NCBI GenBank assembly: GCA_016584305.1
Contig: JACEEZ010018468.1
Span: forward strand, 16,001-80,000
Origin: Chionoecetes opilio
Lineage: Eukaryota; Arthropoda; Malacostraca; Decapoda; Majidae
Direction of reading: 5' to 3'
Length of the DNA: 64,000 bases
Part shown: piece by piece, positions 1 through 10,912 of the stretch
Layout: each line of letters opens with the position of its first letter
How positions within the stretch are numbered: the stretch's first letter is position 1
Translations under genes and position numbers: made by a program
Notes under the pieces: generated by a model
Told to the model about the DNA's origin: nothing
Databases searched by the model: none
Seen by the model: only the letters and a program-made list of their open reading frames with translations

Positions 1-575
1 GGGGAGGTAGGAAGGCAAAAAAAACTAACAAAAAAAAGTGTCTTCCAGACTTTCATCCTCCTCTCGCGCCTGACGACAAAGATCGCCACCGGCCCAGACG
101 TTCCTGCTCATACTGCACCTGGCCGCGTCGCAACTGTGCGCTGTAGCACCGTCGGCTGGCTGCCCTCGCTCAGCTGTATAGCGACACACAACGCAACATT
201 GTCCTAGCCTGCACCCATCGCTCGTTGGAGGCAATCCACTGCGCACCAGCCCCGTAGAGGTACGTGGCACCGCAGGTATCCGTTGCATACCGCCGTTCGT
301 ACGCGCGCCTTGATTCCACCCCAGGGTGTATGCAGACACAGCGGTGCAGTCAGTGTAACCTGTAGATGCCGACGCGCGCAGCTCGCATGTCTCTCCTCGT
401 GACGTTGAGCCTGTCTTCTGCTACTATAGACAGGGTATAGGCTCGACTGGGAGCCTTGCGCGTGCGCCTTCCATTGCACGGTCGGCTCGTGACGGGTCTT
501 TGAACCCGTTGATGTAATGAGGAGGTGACGAGTGAGGCAGACGGTATAGCCTGGTGGCGACTGTCATTCGCAGTT
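1..575. other. No gene recognised
   Basis: Short reading frames occur on both strands but none has a recognisable domain, codon pattern or splice context. I see no repeat structure here beyond moderately GC-rich sequence. Confidence 0.5.
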
Positions 576-745
576 GCCAGGGAGGAGGAGAGGGAGCCTG
601 GGGGACTTTGCGTCGCGGCCAGGGAGGGAGGAGAGGAGGAGGAGGGAAGCCTGGGGACTTTGCGTCGCGGCCAGGGAGGGGAGAGGAAGTGGGACTTTTT
701 GAGTTCGCGGGCCAGGGAGGAGAGGAAGTCTTGGGGCATGGCGCT
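576..745. repeat. G-rich imperfect tandem repeat (42-52 bp units)
   Basis: The phrase gccagggaggggagagga recurs at about 576, 618, 670 and 711. The first units share a spacer ending in actttgcgtcgcgg. This is purine-rich repeat sequence; the reading frames through it are by-products of the repeat. Confidence 0.6.
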
Positions 746-1480
746 ACAACCAGGAATGACTGCCTGAATCAGAATATTAAAAAGAGGAAAGCAGGAGGAG
801 AGGAGGGGAAGTGGGGGCAGGGAGAAGAATAGATGGGTGAGGCGAGAAAAGGAGGCTAGTAAGAAGAAAAAGTCTCAGGGCTTTGACCAAAGGTGCTGTA
901 TGTTTTTTGTGTGTTTGTTGTGAGTCGATTCGACCTAACGACACAGCTCCCAATTCTCGCACGAGCAAACAGAAACCCTCGGGGGGCTTGGCAGGAACTG
1001 GGCCTGGAAGATGGTGCTCCGGACACACCCCAGGACAACCAGCGCCACTCCCGCCTCCCCACCAAGTCTTCAGTTTTGGTTTTGTTCTTGATTTTCTTTC
1101 TTTAAGCTTGACTTGTTTCTTCTTCTTATTTTCGTTGTCTTATCTTCGTTCTTCTCTTGTTTTTGTTGTCGCTGTTGTTGTTTGTTTATTGTCTTGTTTG
1201 CTTCTTTTTTTTTTTTCTGTCACTGCCAGTACGCCACGCACACCCTTGATACTCGGGCACCCCGCACGGGCGGCTGCTTCCTTATCACTACCTCTCTCGC
1301 GTTCCAACATATACACAGGAGAAGGAAATGTGAAATAAATTTAGTGAAAGAAGTCTGAGATTAAAAGGTTTTTTTTTTTGGTTTTATTTTTTCAGAGGAT
1401 TGGACAGGGTAAGAAGGAAGCCGTTAGAGCGAGGGACCACAGTTTTGTGGGATCCTGAAACCACTGGATGAACAAAGGGA
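746..1480. other. No gene recognised; T-rich tract
   Basis: A pyrimidine/T-rich stretch at about 1076-1220 gives low-complexity frames rich in Phe, Leu and Ser. No domain, RNA gene or inverted termini were recognised. Confidence 0.45.
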
Positions 1481-1487
1481 GAGGGAA

Positions 1488-1765
1488 GGGAGCGGAGGAG
1501 TGGATGTAGGAGTATAAAGTTGCAAAGCAGCGTAAAAAAAGGGTAAGATTACATCCGTATAGCAGAGGGGTCATTGGATTTAATGTGGCCTCGTCCGAAC
1601 CACGTTAGGATAGTAGCAGGAGATAGAAAGACGGGGAGGGGGTTGAGGAAGTTGGAACGGGAGTGGATGTAGGAGTAAAAAGTTTGTAAGTAGCATAAAA
1701 GGGGGGACATGATATTCTCGAAAGGAAGGGTCATTGATTTATGTGTGCTAGTCCGAACAGGAAGG
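1488..1765. repeat. Imperfect direct duplication (period about 165-180 bp)
   Basis: A block containing gtggatgtaggagta, a G/A-rich spacer, and ggtcattg followed by 'tccgaac' occurs at about 1498-1600 and again at about 1660-1757, with many substitutions and small indels. It is a diverged tandem duplication without a coding signal. Confidence 0.5.
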
Positions 1766-3167
1766 AGTAAGTGAAGAGTTGTCTCGTGAGTAAGGAACAA
1801 CGGAGAGAGTGCGACCCGAATTTGCTTCCCACCGACGGACAAAAGTTTAACAACCCGACGGAACCGATGAAAAGACAACCAGTTCATCACCGCTGTGTGT
1901 GGTTGGTGATACAGGTCCTGCTCCCCCGTGGGTGGTGGGAGGCCGTCGGTGATGGAGCAAGGGTCGGTCTCGAACTTTAAACTTGGTTGCCCTTGCGCCG
2001 CCCCCGTCTTGGCGTTACTGGGACTCGCACGGAGGGCAGCGACAGATGGCAGAGAGTGTGGTTAGGGGGGGGATCCATGCGGAAGACGGGCCGTCGGCGG
2101 TGCGCTGGTCACGGTCATTAGCCGTCGGCCACCCTAGGGACCGTCAGGTCTTGGCCCGCTGGTGGAAAACCCTCCGGCACTGAAACGTTCGGAAGAGGTG
2201 AAGAGGCGTCACGCAGCACCAGCATTATCAAAAAAATATTTTAAAAAACCAAAAAATATTGAATACAAGCTATAAGACAATAAGTGAGAAAAAAAAACAG
2301 CCGGGACGACTGCGTGCTCGCCCTGAGGAAACCTGTGGAAGGGAGTGTGGTTATATCAGGGACAGGGAAGGATATGAGTCTGGCTGGTGAACACTGTTGA
2401 GGAATCCGTTTTGTGGCAGAAAACGTGGTCGACCTGTGGCTGGTCGCGACTCGCTGCTGCAGCGGTTGGCACATCTCTAAAACAAAACACAGAGAGGGAA
2501 GGAAGGTCTGGGCCAAGCTGGCCCTCCCCGATGGAGCGGTGAAAAAAAAAAAAGGGTTAGGGGAAATAAGAGGAGTAGTGGGAACCTAGTGAAGTGGATT
2601 ATGTGTTAGATTGGAAGTGGGGGGTTGGGTTTGGTGAGTAAGGTTGTTCGGGGAAGACGATAAGCTCCGGGAGAGTGTCGATGAAGTGTACATTGTGTCA
2701 TGTGTGTTTGTGGAACATGGTGAGTCGTTTTTGTGCTGTTGTAATAGTGGGATGTGATGGGAAGGATGTTGCTCCTCGTGAAGGGGAGGACAGAGGACCG
2801 GAAGTCCCCCCCCCCCCTGCTTCTTTAACACTTACTCCTAAAGGCGGAGCGTAGTGAATTGTTCTGGATACTCTGAGTTTTGAGAAGATTGGTTTTTCCA
2901 CTGAGATGAGGATGAGTAGGGCAGTAGGTAAGTGTTGTAGAAAAGGGCTTTGAAAGACGCAATTTGTGCTGCGTGAAGCTGTAAGCGGAAACCAGCCCAG
3001 GCTGCTCTGTATGTGGCCGCACATACTAATTGGCTTTTGTGGTATGATAGAATCGAGATCTCTTGTCTAGTTAAGGCCGTACTACTGATTATTCTACTCG
3101 GGGGAGTGGTGTGGGTTGTGTGAGGAACGGGTTATAGATATATTAGTCTCGGGTTATCCCTTTTATA
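1766..3167. other. No gene recognised
   Basis: Several overlapping short frames exist on both strands (longest about 108 codons, minus strand near 2698-3024). None shows a known motif, and their composition follows local base bias. No inverted or tandem repeats of note were seen. Confidence 0.4.
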
Positions 3168-3419
3168 TTAAAGTAAGTGGCGTGGTTTTTTTGAGGGTGT
3201 GAAGGAATCCTCCATTTGAGTTCCACAGGCTGTTGCAGTAATGTTCCCATTGGATTCGATCAGTTGTTGGTCTAAATGTCTGGAGATGGTGCTTAGTAGT
3301 GTCACGTCATCTGCATATTGAATGGCAGAGAGTCGCGTTGGTCGGGTCAGGCTGCCTGTGGCTGTGCAGCGCTTTATATACCCCCTCGGCTCTCCTTGAG
3401 CTGAACTTGAGGCGGCCAC
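3168..3419 (-). pseudogene. Non-LTR retrotransposon reverse-transcriptase fragment
   Basis: The minus-strand frame contains IQYADDVTLLSTIS, which matches the catalytic F/YxDD block of LINE reverse transcriptases (YADD with a hydrophobic LL after it). The following residues (RHLDQQL...) resemble the post-catalytic helix of Jockey/CR1-type enzymes. Only about 80 codons are open, and there is no endonuclease or 3' tail next to it, so this is a dead scrap. The family is inferred from the YADD context alone; Jockey-like or RTE-like are both possible. Confidence 0.5.
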
Positions 3420-3597
3420 CAGCTGATCATTCCGGTTCTTGATTGTGGCTGTGTCTCGTCCACATAGGGAAATTAGTGCGTCGTAAAATTAATACAATGT
3501 CGCAGGCGCAATGCATATATTACGCATATTACATACTACAGGGACTTGTCTGCGCACTGAAGAGGCACAGCACAGTAGTTAATGAGTGTACCTGTGT

Positions 3598-3665
3598 TCA
3601 GTGGCACATACAAGTCTGTAGTGATGCTAACATTCCTTATATATGGCGCCTGGCGACATTAGTGT
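3598..3665 (+). repeat. Fragment of the CCGTAGATAAC-type MITE family
   Basis: The stretch cagtggcacata...gtagtgatgct...ggcgcctggcgacat matches the internal part of the intact copy at 22457-22935. Termini are missing, so this is a partial, diverged copy. Confidence 0.5.
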
Positions 3666-3860
3666 TGTTGATGGTAGGTGCTGCGGCTAGAGATACGGCG
3701 GCCGTATTTATTGACGCCGCGGCCAGAGATACGGCGCTTTTAGAAAGCCTTATATCCATGGTAAGAATCGGCAGTTAAGAGTACAGTAAAAGCCTTATAA
3801 CACGGCACGATAGGGGCTCTGGCCCTTGCCGAGTTATGCAATGTCCTCCTCTGATATGGG

Positions 3861-3964
<104 letters not shown>

Positions 3965-4218
3965 TACAGTACTGTAAAAGCATAAAAACTACACTTTCCA
4001 GTGAACGGGTAGCAGCAGGCATGTAATCCAAGGAGAGGGGAGCCTTGTTGTAACATGTAGAAGATGTTAGACAGTTAGGGGGACTCAGTCGCGTTTTAAC
4101 ACTGGTATCACTTTAATCACTTTATAATCACAACTCTGTACTGTATTGTATACAGTACTGTACCTTTACAACTTAATTTTACATCACTTTCAAGAGCACT
4201 TAGTTACTGCATCACTAT

Positions 4219-4370
4219 GTCCTGTCCATTAACTCTTACCTTCGACTGCGAGTGCATGGGAGGACACAGGGGGCGGCATGAGCCTCTAATCACACTATAA
4301 GAATCCTGCCTGCGCCACCACGGGTGAGGGCCAACCATCACAGCCCTCGAGTGAGCCTCCCCCACCCCCC
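4219..4370 (+). repeat. Truncated tRNA-derived SINE (tail part)
   Basis: The stretch from tgtccattaactct through catgggaggacac to ccctcgagtgagcctcc matches the 3' two-thirds of the SINE at 35480-35770, followed here by an A-rich tail. The tRNA-like head is missing. It lies in the same place, just before 'CTTTGCCATGCCGAG', as in the larger Tigger-like copy. Confidence 0.65.
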
Positions 4371-4556
4371 AAAAAAAAAAAAATATTTAAACCTTGTCTT
4401 TGCCATGCCGAGTTATATCAAATTCCGAGTTATACAGTGCCGAGTTATAAGGGTTTTACTGTAGTTTTATCGCCCCAGCCGTATTGAATCCAGACGCAGT
4501 CATGATCTAAATATTGACCTAAAGCTATACTAAGCTGTAATACTTTTACACACGCG

Positions 4557-4790
4557 TGGGGTGCAGTCAGTTCGTACACAAGTTGTTTCGTACACCAGTA
4601 GATTCGTACACCTAAAAGTTCTTTCGTAGTCTATATGAAACCATAATCGTTTCGTACACTCACCTCAGAGTTGAACTTGATTACTAGTTACGAAACGACA
4701 CCAGGTATGTACGAAAAAACTCAAAATCAGTGTACGAAACAACTAACAAAACCTGCGTACGAAACAAATTGTGTACGAAACCACGCGTGC
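4557..4790. mobile_element. MITE with TTTCGTAC inverted repeats
   Basis: The stretch starts ttcgtacacaagttgtttcg and ends aaacaaattgtgtacgaaac, an inverted repeat. The octamer TTTCGTAC or its complement recurs throughout. Copies or partial copies lie at 44055-44145, 44340-44563 and 63477-63612. It has no coding capacity, and its superfamily was not determined. Confidence 0.65.
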
Positions 4791-4899
4791 CCTCATGACC
4801 ACCACCCAAGGGTCTGTCTTTCCTCGCCGTGCAGCAACAACCATTATTTCACCTGTTTTCAGCCTCAACACATAACAACACGGCCCTTACTCACCCTTC

Positions 4900-5215
4900 C
4901 CAGCCCCTGAGGTTGCCGCCAAGCCCTTAGTTGCGGCACAAAGGTCACAAAATACAACAGGTCGCTGAGGTCAGGCCGCAGGGACACTTGTTGTGATCTC
5001 AGTACAGTTGTGGGTCATCAAGATCAAGATCTAGAGTTTGCCCTTTTTATCGGTACTGCCTGACGTGGTTCTTCTTGCTGTCTGGGTCTTTAATTAGTTG
5101 TCTTCTCTTATTGTCTTTTAATTTCTCACTTTTTCTTTCTTCTTATTTTCTCTGGTCATCCAAAAGCTGTAAACAAATCTTCAAACAAATACTCTCCCAC
5201 TATAGGCGTATTATA
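4900..5215 (-). pseudogene. Possible LINE 3' end, left of the inserted transposon
   Basis: If the insertion at 5216-8644 and one TTATA copy are ignored, the minus-strand LINE frame at 8645-8820 continues into 5210 and down. It gives coding-like residues (one stop, then a frame of about 20 codons to a TAA near 5155). The rest to 4900 has no recognisable feature. The assignment rests on frame continuity across the target site. Confidence 0.35.
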
Positions 5216-5900
5216 GGCGTATTTTGTCCATGCCCTTGGAAGTAAAATTTTACTTATTTAAGCTCCGCCCACTTATTTTTTACTCTTTTGCGTGCATAGA
5301 AAACTGAGCAGATACACTCCGGCAGCGATATTTTACTCTTTTCCTGTAAAGTTTTACAGTCGTGGGTGTGAGTGGTGGTTTCAAGAGCCTGGCCAATCAG
5401 ATCGCGCGCATGAGAAAATCTTATCAAAACTCCTCCCGTAAATGTTTCTCTTTTCCTTTAATTCTCATCCAATTCAACATTCATTACATGCGCACGACAT
5501 GCAAAGGATACTGTATTTAATTAAGAGTAGGTAAGGAGTAGTAAGAAGTAGAATAGGTGACTCTTAACAGGTAAGAAGTCACAAATATTAAAATTCTCCA
5601 GCGACGTCTGGGAACAAATTTCCCAATCCCTCGAATTTTTCAATGTGTCCGAATCTTCGTTGATGCTTGCTGGCTTAGCACCAAAACTGGTGTATTATTG
5701 CTATAGTATAGTCAAATACTTAAATATATTCATGAGTGATATTACATTTGCAATAGAAATGTATAAATTTGGTATATATGTTATATCACACAAAAAGAAA
5801 GCCTTTTAGAGAACCTATCGCAGGGCACGAATACGAACATTTCATCAGTCTGATTCAGCTTCAACACGCGTAGGAAGGTCTCTGTGTGTAACCCACGGGC

Positions 5901-6404
5901 CACCACACACCCACCACCACCCAGGCACCCACCCGCCCACCACCACCCACCCACCCACCACCCGCCCACCACACACCCATCACACACCCACCCATCACCC
6001 ATCCGCCCACCACCCGCCCACCACACACACACCCACCACACGCCCATCACCCATCCGCCCTACCACACACCCACCCACCACACGCCCATCACACATCCGC
6101 CCACCACACACCCACCCACCACACGCCCATCACCCATCCGCCCACCACACACCCACCCACCACACGCCCATCATACATCCGCCCACCACACACCCACCCA
6201 CCACACGCCCATCACACATCCGCCCACCACACGCCCATCACCCATCCGCCCACCACACACCCACCCACCACACGCCCATCACACATCCGCCCACCCCACG
6301 CCCATCACCCATCCGCCCACCACACACCCACCCACCACACGCCCATCATACATCCGCCCACCACACACCCACCCACCACACGTCCATCACACACCCGCCC
6401 ATGG
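5901..6404. repeat. CCACC/CATCC minisatellite, first copy
   Basis: About a dozen units of roughly 40 bp built from cgcccaccacacacccaccc and cacgcccatcac. Long Thr/His/Pro frames on the plus strand and Gly/Trp/Val frames on the minus strand are translations of this repeat and not genes. Confidence 0.9.
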
Positions 6405-7600
6405 ATGTTAAACGGGGGAGATGCATTGGAGGATGAATCACAACCAGCATTCATCTCGGTTTAGGCAAAGAATAATTGGTGAAACGTAGATGTAGGTACA
6501 CGTAGCCTACTACGTACAGGTCCATGAAAGCATTAAACATCCTCGACGCACATCGTGAAATGGCTGTGTAGCAAATAGATATTCAAATAACAGTTTCATA
6601 GCGCCCTAAACATTTCAGTTTAATATCAAGTCCATCTATAGAGTTAGAAAACAATGCTAGGCCATTCTAAGAGCTCAAAACAATTAGATATCGATGTGTA
6701 ATACAGACAATCACGCTACTACTCTTTGCTGTGCCTTCAATAATGTCAACCTTAACGATATTCCTTGAGCCTCTGTAAGAGGTCATGAAGTGTACGACAC
6801 TTTTACTCTCGGCAACATCAAGAAAGAGCTTTGGCAGCGCTACAATCGTATTTTGTGATGGCAAGCAGGGGCGGAGCTTAAATAAGTATAATTTTACTCC
6901 GGAAGGACACTACAAAATACGTCTTTTGTCCATGCCCTTGGAAGTAAAATTTTACTTATTTAAGCTCCGCCCACTTATTTTTTACTCTTTTGCGTGCATA
7001 GAAAACTGAGCAGATACACTCCGGCAGCGATATTTTACTCTTTTCCTGTAAAGTTTTACAGTCGTGGGTGTGAGTGGTGGTTTCAAGAGCCTGGCCAATC
7101 AGATCGCGCGCATGAGAAAATCTTATCAAAACTCCTCCCGTAAATGTTTCTCTTTTCCTTTAATTCTCATCCAATTCAACATTCATTACATGCGCACGAC
7201 ATGCAAAGGATACTGTATTTAATTAAGAGTAGGTAAGGAGTAGTAAGGAGTAGAGTAGGTGACTCTTAACAGGTAAGAAGTCACAAATATTAAAATTCTC
7301 CAGCGACGTCTGGGAACAAATTTCCCAATCCCTCGAATTTTTCAATGTGTCCGAATCTTCGTTGATGCTTGCTGGCTTAGCACCAAAACTGGTGTATTAT
7401 TGCTATAGTATAGTCAAATACTTAAATATATTCATGAGTGATATTACATTTGCAATAGAAATGTATAAATTTGGTATATATGTTATATCACACAAAAAGA
7501 AAGCCTTTTAGAGAACCTATCGCAGGGCACGAATACGAACATTTCATCAGTCTGACTCAGCTCCAACACGGTAGAAAGGTCTCTGTGTGTAACCCACGGG

Positions 7601-8123
7601 CCACCACACACCCACCACCACCCAGGCACCCACCCGCCCACCACCACCCACCCACCCACCACCCGCCCACCACACACCCATCACACACCCACCACCACCA
7701 CCCACCCACCCACCACCCGCCCACCACACACCCATCACACACCCACCCACCACACGCCCATCACCCATCCGCCCACCACCCGCCCACCACACACCCACCC
7801 ACCACACGCCCATCCGCCCACCACACACCCACCCACCACACGCCCATCACACATCCGCCCACCACACACCCACCCACCACACGCCCATCACCCATCCGCC
7901 CACCACACACCCACCCACCACACGCCCATCATACATCCGCCCACCCACACCCACCCACCACACGCCCATCACACATCCGCCCACCACACACCCACCCACC
8001 ACACGCCCATCACCCATCCGCCCACCACACACCCACCCACCACACGCCTATCATACATCCGCCCACCACACACCCACCCACCACACGTCCATCACACACC
8101 CGCCCACCACACACCCGCCCATG
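7601..8123. repeat. CCACC/CATCC minisatellite, second copy
   Basis: The same units as the first array, but with a different order and number, including an extra caccaccacc block near 7690. The array has therefore changed since the unit was duplicated, while the flanking sequence stayed nearly identical. Confidence 0.9.
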
Positions 8124-8644
8124 GATGTTAAACGGGGGAGATGCACTGGAGGATGAATCACAACTAGCATTCATCTAGGTTTAGGCAAAGAATAATTCGT
8201 GAAACGTAGATGTAGGTACACGTAGCCTACATACGTACAGGTCCATGAAAGCATTAAACATCCTCGACGCACATCGTGAAATGGCTGTGTAGCAAATAGA
8301 TATTCAAATAACAGTTTCATAGCGCCCTAAACATTTCAGTTTAATATCAAGTCCATCTATAGAGTTAGAAAACAATGCTAGGCCATTCTAAGAGCTCAAA
8401 ACAATTAGATATCGATGTGTAATACAGACAATCACGCTACTACTCTTTGCTGTGCCTTCAATAATGTCAACCTTAACGATATTCCTTGAGCCTCTGTAAG
8501 AGGTCATGAAGTGTACGACACTTTTACTCTCGGCAACATCAAGAAAGAGCTTTGGCAGCGCTACAATCGTATTTTGTGATGGCAAGCAGGGGCGGAGCTT
8601 AAATAAGTATAATTTTACTCCGGAAGGACACTACAAAATACGCC

Positions 8645-8820
8645 TTATATCCTCTTCCTCCTCTATGTAAGGTTGTTGTAGCCTCGCACTTTTCTTTCTT
8701 TCATTATTGTAGGCTGGACAACATAACAGGAAATTTTTTAAATCCTCCTTTTCTGCCACACACAGGTGACAAGTTTTTTCTTCTCCCCAAAACCTCCTCC
8801 TGTCATTTATCTGTTGCCTT
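8645..8820 (-). pseudogene. LINE C-terminal cysteine-motif fragment
   Basis: The minus strand reads CHLCVAEKEDLKNFLLCCPA followed by YNNERKK. This C-x2-C...E-x3-HFLL-x-CPAY-type pattern sits at the C-terminus of Jockey/RTE-like non-LTR retrotransposon proteins (the usual His is Asn here). About 58 codons are intact. The frame is interrupted at IEEEEDI by the transposon dimer ending at 8644. Upstream in the protein it runs into a CA microsatellite, so the rest of the reverse transcriptase is gone. Confidence 0.6.
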
Positions 8821-8821
8821 G

Positions 8822-8861
<40 letters not shown>
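8821..8861. repeat. (CA)n microsatellite
   Basis: About 19 uninterrupted CA units, followed by a T-rich then A-rich stretch. Confidence 0.95.
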
Positions 8862-8862
<1 letters not shown>

Positions 8863-9015
8863 ATAAGTTTTTTTTTTCAAAAAAAACTCTTTCTTTCTCC
8901 CTTCTAAAGGCAAAATGTTCCTCAAACAAGTACACTTCCCTGCATCTGGCGCCACTGTAGGCTCAGACCGAGACCCAACACGTTTACCGCTAGAACATGA
9001 AAGATAATATAACTA

Positions 9016-10524
9016 CAATAGATAATACTATAGTCGCCACCTGCACTAATGTCGCCAGGCGCCATATATTACGAATTATAGCATCACTACTCCTGTGTAT
9101 GTGCCACTGAAGATGATACACGGTAGTTTAAATCATGACTGTATAATCTACCCAGTTTGCAGCGTTGTTTTATGCTTTATTAGCTGCAAGTACTGTAACG
9201 CGAGACATTACATTAATAGGGGAAGAGATGAAATAACACATAAGTATCAATAAGCTAACGAGGAATTTTCCTCCACGCCTCATTCCTGAATCACTGGTTA
9301 GGCTTATATTTTAAGCCAGTAGTAATTAGACACGTAGCGAAACGAGGTGAGAACGGGGATTCTAGGTTAGAATAATTTTAGAAGCAGGTCGACGTTCATT
9401 GAGTTAAGTCGCCTGTGGGGAGGTGATATTCTCGCCCTTGGTAAAGGTATGTTATGAAATGTTTGTTAACTAGAGATGTAGACATGACTTACTGGTGATT
9501 CTTTTTGTTGACCAGGACTAATGAAGTGTATTACTTAGGGTCCCAAGGTAGGATGCTGTTGGCGGACCAGGGGGCCAAGCGCTCACAAATTAGCAGAGGG
9601 GGCAACTACTACATGTCACACCGTGTCACAGCCAGCCGAGTGAGGACAAGAAGAAGTAAAGGAAATAGAAAAATAAGTGAGAGGGAAACGTTGGAAGTGG
9701 GATAGACTACGTATACATTATATTAGGATAACGACTTGAGCATTACGCATGCGTATCGTTAAAGTGGTAACAGTGCGACTGAAGTTACCAGAGATAGTAA
9801 ACTAGATTGGGATGACGACTTGAGCATAACATGTGCGTATCGTTAATGTGGTGACAGTGCAACCGAAGTTACCAAAGATAGTAAACTATATTAGGATAAC
9901 GACTTGAGCATTTCGCGTGCGTATCGCTAGGAGGGAAGGAAGACATTAATATTAAGATAACTTGTGAATGTATAATAATTACCAAGTGAGACAGTAAAGA
10001 GTTAAATATATTATAATTAGAAATATATTAACGCGTTGTCATTCAGTTTCCAACCGGTACTTACATATTTTCTTAGATCTTTTATTTTTGTTCATTCATA
10101 TATTTTTCCCACTTAATGTGGGTGGTGGCAGCGGAGTAACCAGGACTGTAGAGTACACTCCCAAGGTGGGCACTACATAATGGTGACCACGGTGTAGATG
10201 GACATTTTGACCACTACAGTACTATATACGGTTTCAAATTTTCCTACTAGTTTTTTTTCGCGCGACGAAGACGGCGGGAGGACACTCAGAACATAAAGAC
10301 TAGATGGCGACCTTATTGTTGGTCGCCACGCTGGTGATATTTTTGTAATTTGTTCATTTATAGCCATGATATGACACAGATGAAGACACAAAATGACACA
10401 GACTCTCCAGATAACCCCTTCTAACTTTCCTGAAATCATGGATGTAGAAATGTAAGTATTAACGCAACCACATGTTTGTACATCGAAAAAAACGTTGTCC
10501 TGATGACTTTGGTGTTATCTACGG
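9016..10524 (-). mobile_element. CCGTAGATAAC-type MITE split by a 1-kb repeat
   Basis: Compared with the intact copy at 22457-22935, the reverse-complement left part (9016 to about 9188) and right part (about 10214-10524, ending GTTATCTACGG) are the two halves of one element. They are interrupted within the phrase that reads ctgcaagtatatacgg in the intact copy. No coding capacity. Confidence 0.65.
9189..10213. mobile_element. 1-kb dispersed repeat inserted in the MITE
   Basis: The stretch reappears in opposite orientation at about 22945-23903. It holds three imperfect 87-bp units (near 9724, 9808 and 9895) sharing 'acgacttgagcat' and a GTATCGTTA-type motif. The ends TACTGTA... and ...TACAGTA are short inverted matches. 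A 66-codon frame at 9505-9705 has no known motif and is not clearly kept in the other copy. It could be an LTR-like or TIR element; not resolved. Confidence 0.55.
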
Positions 10525-10570
10525 TAGGCATTGAAGGAACTTAATGGAGACCAGTGGAGAGTTAATTTTG

Positions 10571-10912
10571 ATGGGTTGTTACCCTTCTTAGTATGGTTAT
10601 TTTACGGATAACGGGTTCACTCCATGTTGATACTGGTTGACTAACCTGTAAGGGGTGATTGCCGGATGACGCCCTCTTGACGGGCTGGTAACTTGCTTCG
10701 TTGCCCAGAGGTACACGTCAAATAAAGTGGTATGTATGGGGCTAATCGTAGTCGAGCGGTTCTTACGTAATTTATAAGTATTCTTAGTGCCAAAGGATTC
10801 GAGTAAGACAATATACTACAAAATATATATATTGTATATATATGTACACCTGTGAAGGTTTATACATTAATAATGTCACGCTGTTCGTTAAGTAACGGCC
10901 AATGAAACTAAT
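10571..10912 (+). repeat. Paralogous repeat, left part (copy A)
   Basis: The sequence from gttacccttcttagtatgg to ccaatgaaactaat is nearly identical to about 21113-21450. In this copy the homology is broken at 10912 by the element at 10913-12492 and resumes at 12493. Confidence 0.8.

Larger units (their letters stand above)
5216..8644. mobile_element. Tandem dimer of a TIR element carrying minisatellites
   Basis: The left end GGCGTATTTTGTCC...GGAAGTAAAATTTTACTT (5216-5270) is the inverted complement of the right end (8591-8644). A fused head-to-tail pair of these termini sits in the middle at about 6869-6973. The two units are nearly identical and spaced 1702 bp. The 5-bp repeat TTATA flanks the whole (5211-5215 and 8645-8649), so the dimer behaves as one insertion. 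Each unit contains a CA/CCACC minisatellite. There is no transposase; a 65-codon minus frame (6667-6864, repeated at 8388-8585) has no recognised motif. The superfamily is unknown. Confidence 0.8.

Noticed and set aside
5897..8123. A CRISPR-like array
   Set aside because: The units are contiguous low-complexity tandem repeats without unique spacers, and the context is eukaryotic.
5884..8178. Long Thr/His/Pro and Gly/Trp/Val reading frames
   Set aside because: They lie inside the CCACC/CATCC minisatellite and exist in several phases and on both strands; the residues mirror the repeat unit.
6667..8585. A conserved 65-residue protein (6667-6864 and 8388-8585)
   Set aside because: Identity between copies is explained by duplication of the whole 1.7-kb unit; no motif or independent evidence of coding.
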